Assembly: GCA_027491165.1 (NCBI GenBank)
Contig: JAIXWS010000034.1
Coordinates: forward strand, 1 to 44,683
Direction of reading: 5' to 3'
Length of the DNA: 44,683 nt
Source of the DNA: Sphingobacteriales bacterium
GTDB taxonomy: Bacteria > Bacteroidota > Bacteroidia > Chitinophagales > Chitinophagaceae
The position numbers were made by a program, and so were the translations under genes. A model generated the notes under the pieces. The model was not told the origin of the DNA, searched no databases, and saw only the letters and a list, made by a program, of their open reading frames with translations. Positions 7,416 through 15,875 of the stretch are shown one piece after another; the stretch's first letter is position 1; each line of letters opens with the position of its first letter.

Positions 7416-7823
7416 ATGTATCATAAAGACGTGGATAATTATATTGACAATTTGCCAAACGATTTGCAAGAAATAGCAGAGGCGATAAGGGATATTTTGT
7501 GGCGCACAATTCCGGACATTCAGGAAACATTTAGTTTCAAAATACCTTTCTACAAGTATTATGGGATGTTTTGCTACCTTACTACATTGGGCAAACAAAA
7601 CCAATTGCATCTTTCTTTTTTGCGCGGCAAAGACTTAGTCGATTTATATCCTCAGCTCCAACAAAAAGGTAGAGCCATGGCAGCCTCAGTTTGCTTTCGC
7701 TCCAAAAAAGATTTTAACAAATCGGATATACAAGCATTAATTATCGCAGCGGCTTTTCGGCAAAAAGAAGCGCATGAGCAAGGTGAAGGTTTTTTGAAGA
7801 AGAAGAGCAATACTGGATTTTAG
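7416..7823 (+). CDS. DUF1801 family protein
   Basis: 135 residues from the ATG at 7416. The frame is open back to 7356, where it overlaps folB by 11 nt, but those codons do not look like protein and the family starts near here. The segments RDILWRTIPDIQETFSFKIPFY and LHLSFLRGKDL are typical of the DUF1801/YdhG-like fold, a small alpha/beta domain with an exposed hydrophobic pocket. The C-terminus is Lys-rich (FLKKKSN). Biochemical function is unknown. It is convergent with zapA, with only 5 nt between stop codons. Confidence 0.78.
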   Translation: MYHKDVDNYIDNLPNDLQEIAEAIRDILWRTIPDIQETFSFKIPFYKYYGMFCYLTTLGKQNQLHLSFLRGKDLVDLYPQLQQKGRAMAASVCFRSKKDFNKSDIQALIIAAAFRQKEAHEQGEGFLKKKSNTGF

Positions 7824-7828
7824 TCTAT

Positions 7829-8110
7829 TTAATCCAGCGCCTTATCTAGTTCTTCATTTAATTTTTTAAGGTCGTCGGCGATAGTTATACTATCTTCTCC
7901 ATTGCTGTCGGCGGCATACATCAGCAAGCACATAGCTAAGAAGTCTTGATTGTCTTTTCCCGAATAGGTTTGCTTGAGCTCCATTATTTTTTCGTCTGCA
8001 AGCTTTACAGAGTGTCGAATGCGATCTGCCTCCGTCTTTTTTACCAAGATGCGGTAGCTTCGGCCTGCCAGCCAAAGATTTATAGGTGTTAAGTCGTCAT
8101 GTTGCGTCAT
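7829..8110 (-). CDS. zapA: Cell division protein ZapA
   Basis: 93 residues. The N-terminal domain (about 8-45) has the ZapA pattern PINLWLAGRSYRILVKKTEAD followed by a helix starting IRHSVKLADEKI. The C-terminal half is a coiled coil ending LKKLNEELDKALD. ZapA tetramers crosslink FtsZ filaments in the Z-ring. It begins 3 nt after lspA on the same strand, so translation is probably coupled. Confidence 0.86.
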   Translation of the reverse strand: MTQHDDLTPINLWLAGRSYRILVKKTEADRIRHSVKLADEKIMELKQTYSGKDNQDFLAMCLLMYAADSNGEDSITIADDLKKLNEELDKALD

Positions 8111-8113
8111 GCT

Positions 8114-8776
8114 TTATACATTTTGGCTTGGTGTCTCAACAGGGCCTTGTTCAGCCCCTTTTTCTATTTGATCTTTGGCGTGAATCATTTTTTTCTGAAA
8201 CACTAATAATGTTATAACGCCAGTACTGATAGCGGCATCTGCAATATTGAATACGGGGTCAAAGAAGCTGATGGTCTTGCCGCCAAGAAAGGGCAGGCCA
8301 TCGGGTAGTTTAAATTCTAGCATCGGGAAATACAACATATCAACTACTTGGCCATGAAGTAGCCTGCCATAGCCTTGACCCCAAGGCACAAAACGCGCTA
8401 TGTGAAAGCTGCTTTCCGTAAAAATGAGGCCGTAAAACATGCTGTCAATTAGATTGCCCATTGCGCCAGCTAATATCAGAGAGCCGCAGATAATGGCGCC
8501 GCGGCTATATTGTTTTTTTACCAATTGCTTGAGCATATAAAAGCCAAACCCTACCGCAATCAGTCGAAAAGAGGTTAGTAATAATTTGCCCATATCCCCT
8601 TGGCTAAACTTCATGCCAAAAGCCATTCCATTGTTTTCAATAAAATGCAATCGAAACCAATTGCCCACCACTAGCACCTCTTCGCCATAATAAAAATGTG
8701 TTTTCACATAAATCTTGGACCATTGGTCTGCTAGGATGACCAAAAATATGATAAGTAGTGAGTAGCGATATTTCAC
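8114..8776 (-). CDS. lspA: Lipoprotein signal peptidase (signal peptidase II)
   Basis: 220 residues with four membrane segments (about 5-20, 64-84, 92-112, 178-194). The aspartyl catalytic pair is Asp146 in VVDMLYF and Asp180 in FNIADAAIS, and the conserved Asn of the family is in GNLID at about 109. The enzyme cuts the signal peptide of diacylglyceryl-modified prolipoproteins in the inner membrane. Several of its likely substrates are encoded here (871, 2678 and 27064). The loop between the third and fourth segments is longer than in E. coli LspA (about 165 residues), which is usual for Bacteroidota. A charged 25-residue tail follows the last segment. zapA follows by 3 nt. Confidence 0.95.
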   Translation of the reverse strand: MKYRYSLLIIFLVILADQWSKIYVKTHFYYGEEVLVVGNWFRLHFIENNGMAFGMKFSQGDMGKLLLTSFRLIAVGFGFYMLKQLVKKQYSRGAIICGSLILAGAMGNLIDSMFYGLIFTESSFHIARFVPWGQGYGRLLHGQVVDMLYFPMLEFKLPDGLPFLGGKTISFFDPVFNIADAAISTGVITLLVFQKKMIHAKDQIEKGAEQGPVETPSQNV

Positions 8777-8799
8777 AGTTTTTGTTTTGAAGATTATTG

Positions 8800-8807
8800 C
8801 AAATATA
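8800..8807 (-). promoter_or_regulatory. -7 element of the lspA-zapA operon
   Basis: On the minus strand the sequence is TATATTTG, a full match to the Bacteroidota -7 consensus. It lies 23 nt upstream of the lspA ATG at 8776. No clear -33 TTTG is seen at the expected distance. Confidence 0.5.
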
Positions 8808-8873
8808 AGGGCAAGAATTATAGTATTGTTTTCCGTGCAGGCAGTCTGGTTTTTTTACTAAGCGCTATCTTGA

Positions 8874-8881
8874 TACCTTTG
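8874..8881 (+). promoter_or_regulatory. -7 element of the metB-like gene
   Basis: TACCTTTG, the same octamer found before the genes at 421, 19818 and 41719. It lies 41 nt upstream of the ATG at 8923. The short leader leaves no room for a SAM riboswitch. Confidence 0.55.
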
Positions 8882-8922
8882 TCCCTATTCAATATTATCT
8901 CAACCAAACGTTTAGCTACAAC

Positions 8923-10077
8923 ATGTCCTCTAATCAACACAAATTAGCCACCCGCCTTATCCATGCTGGAGTGAGTCCAGACCCGACAACAGGCGCCATT
9001 ATGACACCTATTTACCAAACATCTACTTATGTACAGGCGGCGCCTGGCGACCACAAAGGTTACGAATATGCCCGCACTCAAAATCCAACGCGCGCTGCAT
9101 TGCAAAGCGCATTGGCTAATATTGAAAATGGCCAGTATGCCTTGTGTTTTGGTAGTGGTATGGCGGCAACAGATGCAGTTGCTAAATTATTGCAGCCCGG
9201 CGACGAGGTTGTTGTCTCTAATGATTTGTATGGCGGCACCTATAGAATATTCACCAAGATATTTGCGGCATATGGTGTGGTTTTTCATTTTATTGACATG
9301 CAGGATGCCAGCAATATTGCCCATTATGTAAATGCAAAAACAAAAATGATTTGGGTAGAAACGCCGACAAATCCTTTGTTGAACATTATTGATATAGAAG
9401 CTGCTGCACAGATCAGCAAGGCGAATAATTGCTTGCTGGTTGTAGATAACACCTTTGCTTCGCCTTATTTACAAAACCCCCTGGACTGGGGTGCTGACAT
9501 CGTTTTGCATTCGGCAACAAAGTACTTAGGAGGCCACTCCGATGTTGTCCATGGCGTGCTGGTAGTAAATGATGCCGCCTTGGAAGAGCGCCTTCGTTTT
9601 ATCCAAAATAGTTGCGGCGCAGTCCCAGGGCCTCAAGATTGTTTTTTGGTGCTTCGCGGTATTAAGACCTTGCATGTGCGCATGCAGCGTCATTGCGAAA
9701 ATGGCCGCAAGATTGCCGAGTGGTTGCGCCAACATCCCAAAGTAGGAAAAGTGCTTTGGTGCGGATTTGAAGACCACCCTAACCATGCGATTGCCCGCAA
9801 ACAAATGCGCGACTTTGGTGGCATGATTTCTTTCACGCTGAAGGATGATAACATAGATGCGGCATTAGTGGTATTGAAAAAAACAGAGTTGTTTGCTTTG
9901 GCAGAATCTTTGGGCGGTGTAGAATCTTTAATTGGACACCCAGCAACAATGACTCATGCCTCTATCCCGCAAGAAGACCGAGTAGCAAGAGGTCTCAGCG
10001 ATTCGTTAATTCGATTAAGCGTGGGTATTGAAGATGCGGACGACTTGATTGCAGACTTGACACAGGCTATCGGCTAA
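8923..10077 (+). CDS. metB: Cystathionine gamma-synthase / gamma-lyase family PLP enzyme
   Basis: 384 residues, a normal length for the Cys/Met metabolism PLP family. The Schiff-base lysine is Lys200 in SATKYLGGHSD. The cofactor-binding Asp175 lies in VVDNTFASPYLQ, and FGSGMAA (about 76-82) holds the phosphate. Family members make or break the C-S bond of cystathionine from homoserine esters or cysteine. Separating gamma-synthase (MetB) from cystathionine gamma-lyase or beta-lyase by eye is unreliable, so the symbol is provisional. The substrate-side motif GYEYARTQNPTR is shared by synthase and lyase. It is transcribed alone, with its own promoter and a terminator downstream. Confidence 0.85.
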   Translation: MSSNQHKLATRLIHAGVSPDPTTGAIMTPIYQTSTYVQAAPGDHKGYEYARTQNPTRAALQSALANIENGQYALCFGSGMAATDAVAKLLQPGDEVVVSNDLYGGTYRIFTKIFAAYGVVFHFIDMQDASNIAHYVNAKTKMIWVETPTNPLLNIIDIEAAAQISKANNCLLVVDNTFASPYLQNPLDWGADIVLHSATKYLGGHSDVVHGVLVVNDAALEERLRFIQNSCGAVPGPQDCFLVLRGIKTLHVRMQRHCENGRKIAEWLRQHPKVGKVLWCGFEDHPNHAIARKQMRDFGGMISFTLKDDNIDAALVVLKKTELFALAESLGGVESLIGHPATMTHASIPQEDRVARGLSDSLIRLSVGIEDADDLIADLTQAIG

Positions 10078-10099
10078 TTATTCCAATTGCTTTTTGTTG

Positions 10100-10129
10100 C
10101 GGGGCTTCACAATCGTGGGGCCCCGTTTT
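10100..10129 (+). terminator. Terminator after the metB-like gene
   Basis: CGGGGC at 10100-10105 pairs with GCCCCG at 10120-10125 across a 14-nt loop and is followed by TTTT. The loop is long and the T-run short, so it is a moderate candidate. Confidence 0.5.
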
Positions 10130-10264
10130 CGTGTCAAGAATAGCAAAAGACCAATACTCTTTTTGGGTTTTTTAAAATTAGAGGGCGTATAAAAAACGGT
10201 TTGTTTATATCGAGCCCAGAATGTTAGCCCAACCTGTAACATCGACTGTAGCTATTGATAAGCA

Positions 10265-11524
10265 TCATATTGGGCTTTGGTGTTTTAAAAGGTCGTCCCA
10301 AAATTTAGGGTATGATTTATGAATGCATTCAGCGTTTTCTATTTCTATTTTGCCCACGCTATGCAGGCTTGCTAAGCTTGCAGCCATGGCCATTCTGTGG
10401 TCATTGGGGCATGTATATTTAAAGGCATTCAATTTTTCTGCCCCCTCGATCTTTAGTTGATCTCCCTCGACAACAAAGACAACGCCAAGAAGATTTAATA
10501 GTGCTGCAATGCTTTTGGCACGATCGCTTTCTTTGTGTATTAATCGATGCAGGCCAACAAGCGTGCTCTGCCCTTTGCAGCAAGCTGCTAAAACAGCAAG
10601 AACAGGAAAGAGGTCGGGGCAATCTGTAAGGTCTGCCTCGAAGGCTTTTAATTCCTTGTGGTGGATGTGTAGTTCATCATTTTGCCAGGCTAAGGATGCG
10701 CCAACTGCTTGTGCGATGTCCCATATTTTTTTGTCTGCTTGGAGGCTGTTGCTGTTGAGGCCAGACAATACTACAGCGCCTTTAATAGTTGCGGCAGCAA
10801 TCCAAAATGCGGCACTGCTCCAGTCGCCTTCTATTTGGATGTCCATTGCTTCTTTTGATGAAAAAAATGCTGGTTCGATTTCAAAATAGCGATAATACTT
10901 GTTCCGGATTCTTTTGCCAAAAAGTGCCAGCACTTCTAGGGTCAGATCAATGTATGGCTTGCTCACAAGACCCTTGACTTCGATGCATACTTTTTCTTTT
11001 GCAATTGCCGAAAAAGCAAACAACAAACCGCTAATGAATTGAGAGCTCATGCTGCCATCGACCACCATATTTTGGGGGCTTAATGGACCGCAAATGGTAA
11101 ATGGAATTCTGCCAGAGAAGTCATCAAAAGCCACACCCAAAGGCTCTAGGCTTTCCTTGAAAAAATGCATTGGCCTTTGGAGCAATGAACCTTTTCCGTT
11201 TATTAAGACTGGCTGCGTATTTAAGGCAGCTATTGGCGTAAACAATCGTGCCGATAATCCGCTCTCGCCGCAATTAATTTGGCCATCACTTTTTGGTTTT
11301 CCACTCGAAAAAACTTGGATTTTATGAGGCTCTATTATCACCTGAGCGCCCAATGATTGAATGATATTTAAGGCGGCTAATTCGTCTTCAGAGTTTCCAT
11401 AATTATGGATAGTCGTTTGTCCATGATGCAATAGCGCTGCTGCACAGGCCCGCTGGCTGATGCTTTTGGACGAGGGTACGGTGATTTTTCCAGTAATGCT
11501 TTTTGTCTCAACGATTACCTTCAT
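10265..11524 (-). CDS. aroA: 3-phosphoshikimate 1-carboxyvinyltransferase (EPSP synthase)
   Basis: 419 residues from the ATG at 11524. The frame continues to a GTG at 11545, but MKVIVETKSITGKITVPSSKS is the normal family start. The enzyme joins shikimate-3-phosphate and phosphoenolpyruvate in the sixth step of chorismate synthesis. The N-terminal PSSKSISQR block (about 17-25) holds the substrate-binding Lys and Arg. Other family blocks are GESGLSARLFTPIAAL, DGSMSSQFISGLLFA and NDHRMAMAASL near the C-terminus. It overlaps the end of aroB by 17 nt, so the two consecutive-pathway genes (steps 2 and 6) are tightly linked. Bacteroidota forms are often divergent from the E. coli enzyme, and this one is shortened in several loops. 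Confidence 0.93.
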   Translation of the reverse strand: MKVIVETKSITGKITVPSSKSISQRACAAALLHHGQTTIHNYGNSEDELAALNIIQSLGAQVIIEPHKIQVFSSGKPKSDGQINCGESGLSARLFTPIAALNTQPVLINGKGSLLQRPMHFFKESLEPLGVAFDDFSGRIPFTICGPLSPQNMVVDGSMSSQFISGLLFAFSAIAKEKVCIEVKGLVSKPYIDLTLEVLALFGKRIRNKYYRYFEIEPAFFSSKEAMDIQIEGDWSSAAFWIAAATIKGAVVLSGLNSNSLQADKKIWDIAQAVGASLAWQNDELHIHHKELKAFEADLTDCPDLFPVLAVLAACCKGQSTLVGLHRLIHKESDRAKSIAALLNLLGVVFVVEGDQLKIEGAEKLNAFKYTCPNDHRMAMAASLASLHSVGKIEIENAECIHKSYPKFWDDLLKHQSPI

Positions 11525-12548
11525 CGAAAAAAGTTTGGAGTGCACGATTGATTTCGCTGAAAGTAAGGGGGTGAATTTTTGCTTTCCCTATTGATTCTAA
11601 TAAAATAAAGTCAATTGTTTCGTTGCTTCTTTTTTTGTCTAGCTTAAGGGTGTGCATCACTTTTTCAACATTAAAATCAATTGTTGAAGGCAAGCCGTAT
11701 TGATGCAGCATGTTTATCAAGAGTGGTCGAATATGGACAGGGAAATCTAAGTTTTGTTCGGACGCAATAAGGGCCACAATCATACCCAATCCCACTGCTT
11801 GTCCATGTTGTAGCCTGTATATGGTTTCGAAGGCATGGCCTGCAGTATGACCGAAATTAAGGCTTTTTCGGATGTTGTTTTCCTGCTCATCGGCCAACAC
11901 AATGCGGTTTTTGTGCTGTACACATTGATGGATGATGTTGCTCAACAGTGTTGCGTCTTTTTGAAAGCCTATCAAATTTTGGGTCCTTAATTGGTGCCAT
12001 AGAGGCTCGTCGGCAATGCAAGCATATTTGATTATTTCGGCAAAACCGTTGCTCCATTCTTGCGAAGGCAAAGTGTTTAAAAAGGCGGGATTTGTTGCGA
12101 TGAATTTTGGCTGCTTAATAGTGCCTAACATGTTTTTGTTCAGGCCAATGTTTACCCCGTTTTTTCCACCGATGGCGGCATCAACCATAGCTAGCAATGT
12201 TGTAGGCATGAATCCAAACTCAATGCCGCGCATATATATGCTCGCCAAGAAGCCGCTTAGGTCGCAAATCATTCCGCCACCAAAGCCAATTATTCTTGTG
12301 GTTTTGTGTGCTTCAAATTCTGCGATTTGTTTAGCCAAAGCGCTAATCGTCTCTAGTGTTTTGCTTTGGTCGCCAGCCGACACCACTATGGTTTTGTACC
12401 CTTTGAACAGCTCACCATAATGCATGGCAACATTGTTGTCGCTTATGATAATAGTATGTTCAATGGGCGCCAATTGCAGCAGATCTTGAGTGCTGGCGCT
12501 GGGGTAATAGTCTGTTTGTCCTCCTGGAAAATGTACGGTGTATTGCAT
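11508..12548 (-). CDS. aroB: 3-dehydroquinate synthase
   Basis: 346 residues. It is an NAD-dependent, zinc-containing enzyme that turns DAHP into 3-dehydroquinate in the shikimate pathway. The NAD-binding block GFGGGMICDLSGFLAS and the substrate block DAAIGGKNGVNIGLNKNMLGT are intact. The metal-binding His residues appear in LNFGHTAGHAFE and the preceding Glu in the helix after NGFAEIIKYACI. It starts 31 nt after the S41 protease gene and its 3' end overlaps aroA by 17 nt, indicating an operon. Confidence 0.95.
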   Translation of the reverse strand: MQYTVHFPGGQTDYYPSASTQDLLQLAPIEHTIIISDNNVAMHYGELFKGYKTIVVSAGDQSKTLETISALAKQIAEFEAHKTTRIIGFGGGMICDLSGFLASIYMRGIEFGFMPTTLLAMVDAAIGGKNGVNIGLNKNMLGTIKQPKFIATNPAFLNTLPSQEWSNGFAEIIKYACIADEPLWHQLRTQNLIGFQKDATLLSNIIHQCVQHKNRIVLADEQENNIRKSLNFGHTAGHAFETIYRLQHGQAVGLGMIVALIASEQNLDFPVHIRPLLINMLHQYGLPSTIDFNVEKVMHTLKLDKKRSNETIDFILLESIGKAKIHPLTFSEINRALQTFFDEGNR

Positions 12549-12579
12549 GAAAGGGTTGCAGCAGAAGCGTTTGTTCTTT

Positions 12580-14268
12580 TTATTTTTTCACTTGCAAAAG
12601 CGCTTGAAAATCGGAGGGTTTGCTCAGCAATTCTATGGCTTTTATTAATGTTTTATCCTCTCTTAAGCCTTGGGCTATTCTTCCTTTTTGGAAATAATAT
12701 CTTGACGCTATTTCGTTTTCTAAAATACGCTTTACTTCATCTTTGTTTTTTAAGAGGTCTTGTTTTTTGTCGTGCATCATTTTGCTTTTTAGTGCAGCTA
12801 ATTCTGTTTTGCTCGCCTCAAACAACTTGTCTTCTTTAGCCGAGCTATTTAAAGAGTCTAGTAAAATTTCAGTTTTTGTCTTGTACGCATAATCTTTGTT
12901 GGCTAGCCAATTGTTAAAATCTGCAAACTCTGTTGCGCTCAAAGAAAATTCGCTGGCCTTGCTAATTGATTTATGTTGTTTGGCATACAAAGTAGCATAA
13001 TCAAAAAAGAAATTTTTCGCGTAAAGTGCAGCGGCTATAGGGCTTAGCTTTTCGTCTTCGGTGGCTAGGTCTGGGCTTACCCCTCCGCCACTTTTAACGG
13101 TTCTTCCATTTTTTGTTTTATAATTCACAATTAAGGAGTCCGCATATTTGTCTGCCAAACCATTTGCATCACGGTGCGAGTAATCAATGGCTTGAATGCA
13201 GCGCCCACTTGGTGTGTAATATTTTGCGGTAGTCAATTTTAATCGCGCATTGAATCCTACTGGGCGCGTGGTCTGCACCAATCCCTTACCATAAGATTTT
13301 GCGCCTAATACTACACCTCTATCTAAGTCTTGAATGGTTCCTGCTACTATTTCGGACGCCGATGCAGAAGTTCCATTAACCAGTACGGTAACCGGAATTT
13401 TAGTATCCCATGCATTGCCTTGGGTATTGAAGTTTTTGTCCCATTCTTTATCCTTTCCCTTTGTGCTTACTACAAGCTGGCCTCTATCTAAAAAAATATT
13501 ACAAACCTCTACTGCCTCATCGAGCAATCCGCCAGGGTTGCCCCTTAAGTCTACAACAACACCTTTTATGGATGGCTTTGCTTTTTTGAGGCTGTCTAAA
13601 GCGTTGCGTACCATTTTGCCACAGGCTTGTGTAAACTGGGTAAGTTTTACGAATGCAATGTCATTGTTTTGGCCAACAAAGCCTGCATAGGGCACGCTAG
13701 ACACCTCGATCTCTCCTCTAACAATCACTTTTTCGCTTTCTATATCTGTGTTTGCCTCCTTCACCTTCATGATTAGCTTGGTGCCTTCGCCACCCTTTAA
13801 CAATAGGCTGATGTCGTCTATGCTTTTGTCAAAAACCGACTTGCCATCTATGCTGATCAGTTTGTCTCCGGTATGCAATCCACCTAATTGAGCGGGGCTG
13901 TTTTCATAGATATCCCCGATATAGGTTTCCTTGTCTTTTTTGCGCAAGGCGGCTCCGATGCCACCGTATTTCCCGGTGGTCATAAATTCATATTCTTCGA
14001 TGTCAGACTCCGTAATGTAATTGGTATAAGGGTCGAGATCGTTAAGCATGGCGTCAATCCCAACTTTGGTGAGCTTTCCGGGCTCGATGGGATCTACATA
14101 ATAGGTGTTCAGTTCTTTGAAAATATTGGCAAAGACTTCCATGTTTTTAGATAATTCAAAATAGGAATCTGCCTTTTTTGCTTGTATAAAAAAAGAAAGA
14201 GCGGCTACCGCGGCAGCGCCAATAATGAATGACTTTAGGTTCGAATTGTTGGGTGTTTTGAATTGCAT
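12580..14268 (-). CDS. S41 family C-terminal processing peptidase (CtpA/Prc type)
   Basis: 562 residues. An N-terminal hydrophobic segment (about 13-27) anchors or exports the protein to the periplasm. A PDZ domain follows at about 85-180 (GGIGAALRKKD, then AQLGGLHTGDKLISIDG). The S41 catalytic dyad is Ser303 in NGTSASASE and Lys328 in KSYGKGLVQ, spaced 25 apart as in Tsp/CtpA. The C-terminal 150 residues are helical and charged, a common accessory region. It trims C-termini of periplasmic proteins; the substrates here are unknown. It is first in the unit with aroB and aroA, although it has no known role in the shikimate pathway. Confidence 0.93.
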   Translation of the reverse strand: MQFKTPNNSNLKSFIIGAAAVAALSFFIQAKKADSYFELSKNMEVFANIFKELNTYYVDPIEPGKLTKVGIDAMLNDLDPYTNYITESDIEEYEFMTTGKYGGIGAALRKKDKETYIGDIYENSPAQLGGLHTGDKLISIDGKSVFDKSIDDISLLLKGGEGTKLIMKVKEANTDIESEKVIVRGEIEVSSVPYAGFVGQNNDIAFVKLTQFTQACGKMVRNALDSLKKAKPSIKGVVVDLRGNPGGLLDEAVEVCNIFLDRGQLVVSTKGKDKEWDKNFNTQGNAWDTKIPVTVLVNGTSASASEIVAGTIQDLDRGVVLGAKSYGKGLVQTTRPVGFNARLKLTTAKYYTPSGRCIQAIDYSHRDANGLADKYADSLIVNYKTKNGRTVKSGGGVSPDLATEDEKLSPIAAALYAKNFFFDYATLYAKQHKSISKASEFSLSATEFADFNNWLANKDYAYKTKTEILLDSLNSSAKEDKLFEASKTELAALKSKMMHDKKQDLLKNKDEVKRILENEIASRYYFQKGRIAQGLREDKTLIKAIELLSKPSDFQALLQVKK

Positions 14269-14411
14269 ATTCGTTGGGATATGTAAAGCAAGTTACAACA
14301 AAGGGCAAATTGTGGAGCGGGCATTATTTATTGTTTTAACAAAATAAAATGGCTAGAATAGCGTTGCAATGCTAAAATTCTTTAACTTGCGGTGACTATA
14401 ATTTTTGATTT

Positions 14412-15113
14412 ATGAAAATAATTAAACTTATTGCTACTGTTTTTGTTGCACTTATCGCTTCTCAGGCGGCAAGCGCACAATCATTTACACTAGATAAAGA
14501 CAGCTCTAAAATGTGGTGGATGTCGCCAGGTGTAATGGATATTCACATTAAGGCTAAGAACGAAACCGCCTCTCCGATAACCATGTCTTGGAAATTTATT
14601 GATCATCATACAGACCTTGGCTGGGATTTCCTAGGAGGCTGTGATAATGTGGGTTGTTATATTTATTCTACAAACGTAAACACAACAGATGCCGTTGCTC
14701 CAGGGAAAGATTGCGACTTTAAATTTTCATACAGAGGCGACGGAGGAGCTTTCGATTCGAAGTCTTATTCTACAATCGAAATTACCGGTGGATCAACTAA
14801 AGATTCGGCTACTTTTGTTGCTTACAAAACAAAGGCTGTGGGTATTGTTTCAGCGATTCTTCAAGACAACGATATCGCTATTTACCCCAATCCCGCACAA
14901 AGCTATATTGATGTAATGTATAGCCCGAGTAGCGATGTAAAAACAATTGCGATTTATAATCTAATTGGTAAAGCCGTTAGCGTTTATAAAGTAACAGATA
15001 AAAACAGTGCTCGTTGTGAGTTTAATGCAGAGATGCCTTCTGGTATTTATGTAGTTAGAGTAGCTGATAGTAAAGGCGCTGTTATTGCCACAAGAAAAAT
15101 TACCCGTCAATAA
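14412..15113 (+). CDS. Small secreted protein with type IX secretion (type A) sorting domain
   Basis: 233 residues with a signal peptide ending AASAQ (about residue 23). The C-terminal 80 residues form a type A T9SS sorting domain: IAIYPNPAQSYIDV, then KTIAIYNLIGKAV, then MPSGIYVVRVADSKG, ending RKITRQ. Such domains take cargo across the outer membrane through the type IX system, after which they are cut off. The cargo part (about 24-150) is a single beta-rich domain with two Cys (GGCDNVGC) that I cannot assign to a family. This is direct evidence that the organism has T9SS. It has its own terminator. Its role as adhesin, binding protein or small enzyme is open. Confidence 0.85.
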   Translation: MKIIKLIATVFVALIASQAASAQSFTLDKDSSKMWWMSPGVMDIHIKAKNETASPITMSWKFIDHHTDLGWDFLGGCDNVGCYIYSTNVNTTDAVAPGKDCDFKFSYRGDGGAFDSKSYSTIEITGGSTKDSATFVAYKTKAVGIVSAILQDNDIAIYPNPAQSYIDVMYSPSSDVKTIAIYNLIGKAVSVYKVTDKNSARCEFNAEMPSGIYVVRVADSKGAVIATRKITRQ

Positions 15114-15134
15114 TATTCTTCTTCAATTTTATGA

Positions 15135-15162
15135 AAGCCGAGCCCTTTGCTCGGCTTTTTTG
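15135..15162 (+). terminator. Terminator after the T9SS cargo gene
   Basis: AAGCCGAGC pairs with GCTCGGCTT across a 5-nt loop (CCTTT) and is followed by a T-run (to 15161). It ends 22 nt after the stop codon. Confidence 0.9.
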
Positions 15163-15179
15163 TTTGCTATAAAAACGCG

Positions 15180-15187
15180 TAACTTTA
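15180..15187 (+). promoter_or_regulatory. Probable -7 element of the secreted unknown gene
   Basis: TAACTTTA differs from TAnnTTTG only at the last base. It sits 16 nt before the ATG at 15204 and directly after a terminator, where a promoter is expected. Confidence 0.4.
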
Positions 15188-15203
15188 GCTATAATTCAAG
15201 ATT

Positions 15204-15875
15204 ATGAAGAAAGTACTAAGGGCTATATATTGTTTTTTCGTTTTCGGGGTTTTTGCTTTTTCTAACGCAAATGCCCAAAAGCTTTTTGTAGAAGGGGAGT
15301 TATTATATGCGATAACCATTTCCCAAAACGATCCCGAGCAAAAGACGTCCAACAATATTCAGGGTACATTGAGCATAAAGCAAAAAGGCCATGCCGTATT
15401 AAAAGAGTTGCTTTTGAAAAATGGTTTCAAAAGCACAAAATTGTTTTTAGGTCAGGCTAAACCCAGCTATTCTTTTGTTCTTATTGGCGAGCAAAATTTC
15501 GCTTTAAAAAGTGATGAAGAAAGCCTTCGCAACACTTTGCTTAAATGCAAGGAGTTGACGCTAGAGCCATTGCCTACAGACATCAAGTCGATTGCAGGCT
15601 TTAAAACAGAGCGCGGAAAAATTTTGTGTAACGATCGAAAACCTATTGTGATCCATTATACCCAAGAATGGCAGACAAACAACCCCTTGCTTTTTGAGGA
15701 GTTTTCTTCATTTAAAGCCCTTCCCCTTGCCTTTGAAATCAACAATGAAGACGGTAGTCTGATTCGTTTTGAGTTGATCAATATTGAGAGCAAGCCTATG
15801 GAAAATGTGGTTTTTCAAATACCTAGTGGGTATAAAATAATAAGCCAAGAAGAGTATAAAGTTTGGCAACATTAA
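15204..15875 (+). CDS. Secreted protein of unknown function
   Basis: 223 residues with a clear signal peptide (hydrophobic 8-20, cleavage after ANAQ at about 25). The mature part is beta-strand rich with two Cys, starting KLFVEGELLYAITI and ending FQIPSGYKIISQEEYK. The opening strand pattern and the closing IPSGYK phrase resemble periplasmic DUF4412- or LolA-like lipid-binding proteins, but this is only a visual likeness. No catalytic motif is seen. Its stop codon shares TTAA with the convergent ComF gene. Confidence 0.65.
   Translation: MKKVLRAIYCFFVFGVFAFSNANAQKLFVEGELLYAITISQNDPEQKTSNNIQGTLSIKQKGHAVLKELLLKNGFKSTKLFLGQAKPSYSFVLIGEQNFALKSDEESLRNTLLKCKELTLEPLPTDIKSIAGFKTERGKILCNDRKPIVIHYTQEWQTNNPLLFEEFSSFKALPLAFEINNEDGSLIRFELINIESKPMENVVFQIPSGYKIISQEEYKVWQH

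Noticed and set aside
8882-8922. Possible SAM riboswitch before the metB-like gene
   Set aside because: Only about 40 nt lie between the -7 box and the ATG, too short for an aptamer, and no stem pattern is seen.
10509-10889. 126-codon frame antisense to aroA
   Set aside because: Shadow of aroA; Cys/Ser/Ala-rich translation with no domain.
13334-13690. 118-codon frame antisense to the S41 peptidase
   Set aside because: Shadow frame covering the catalytic region of a well-supported gene.
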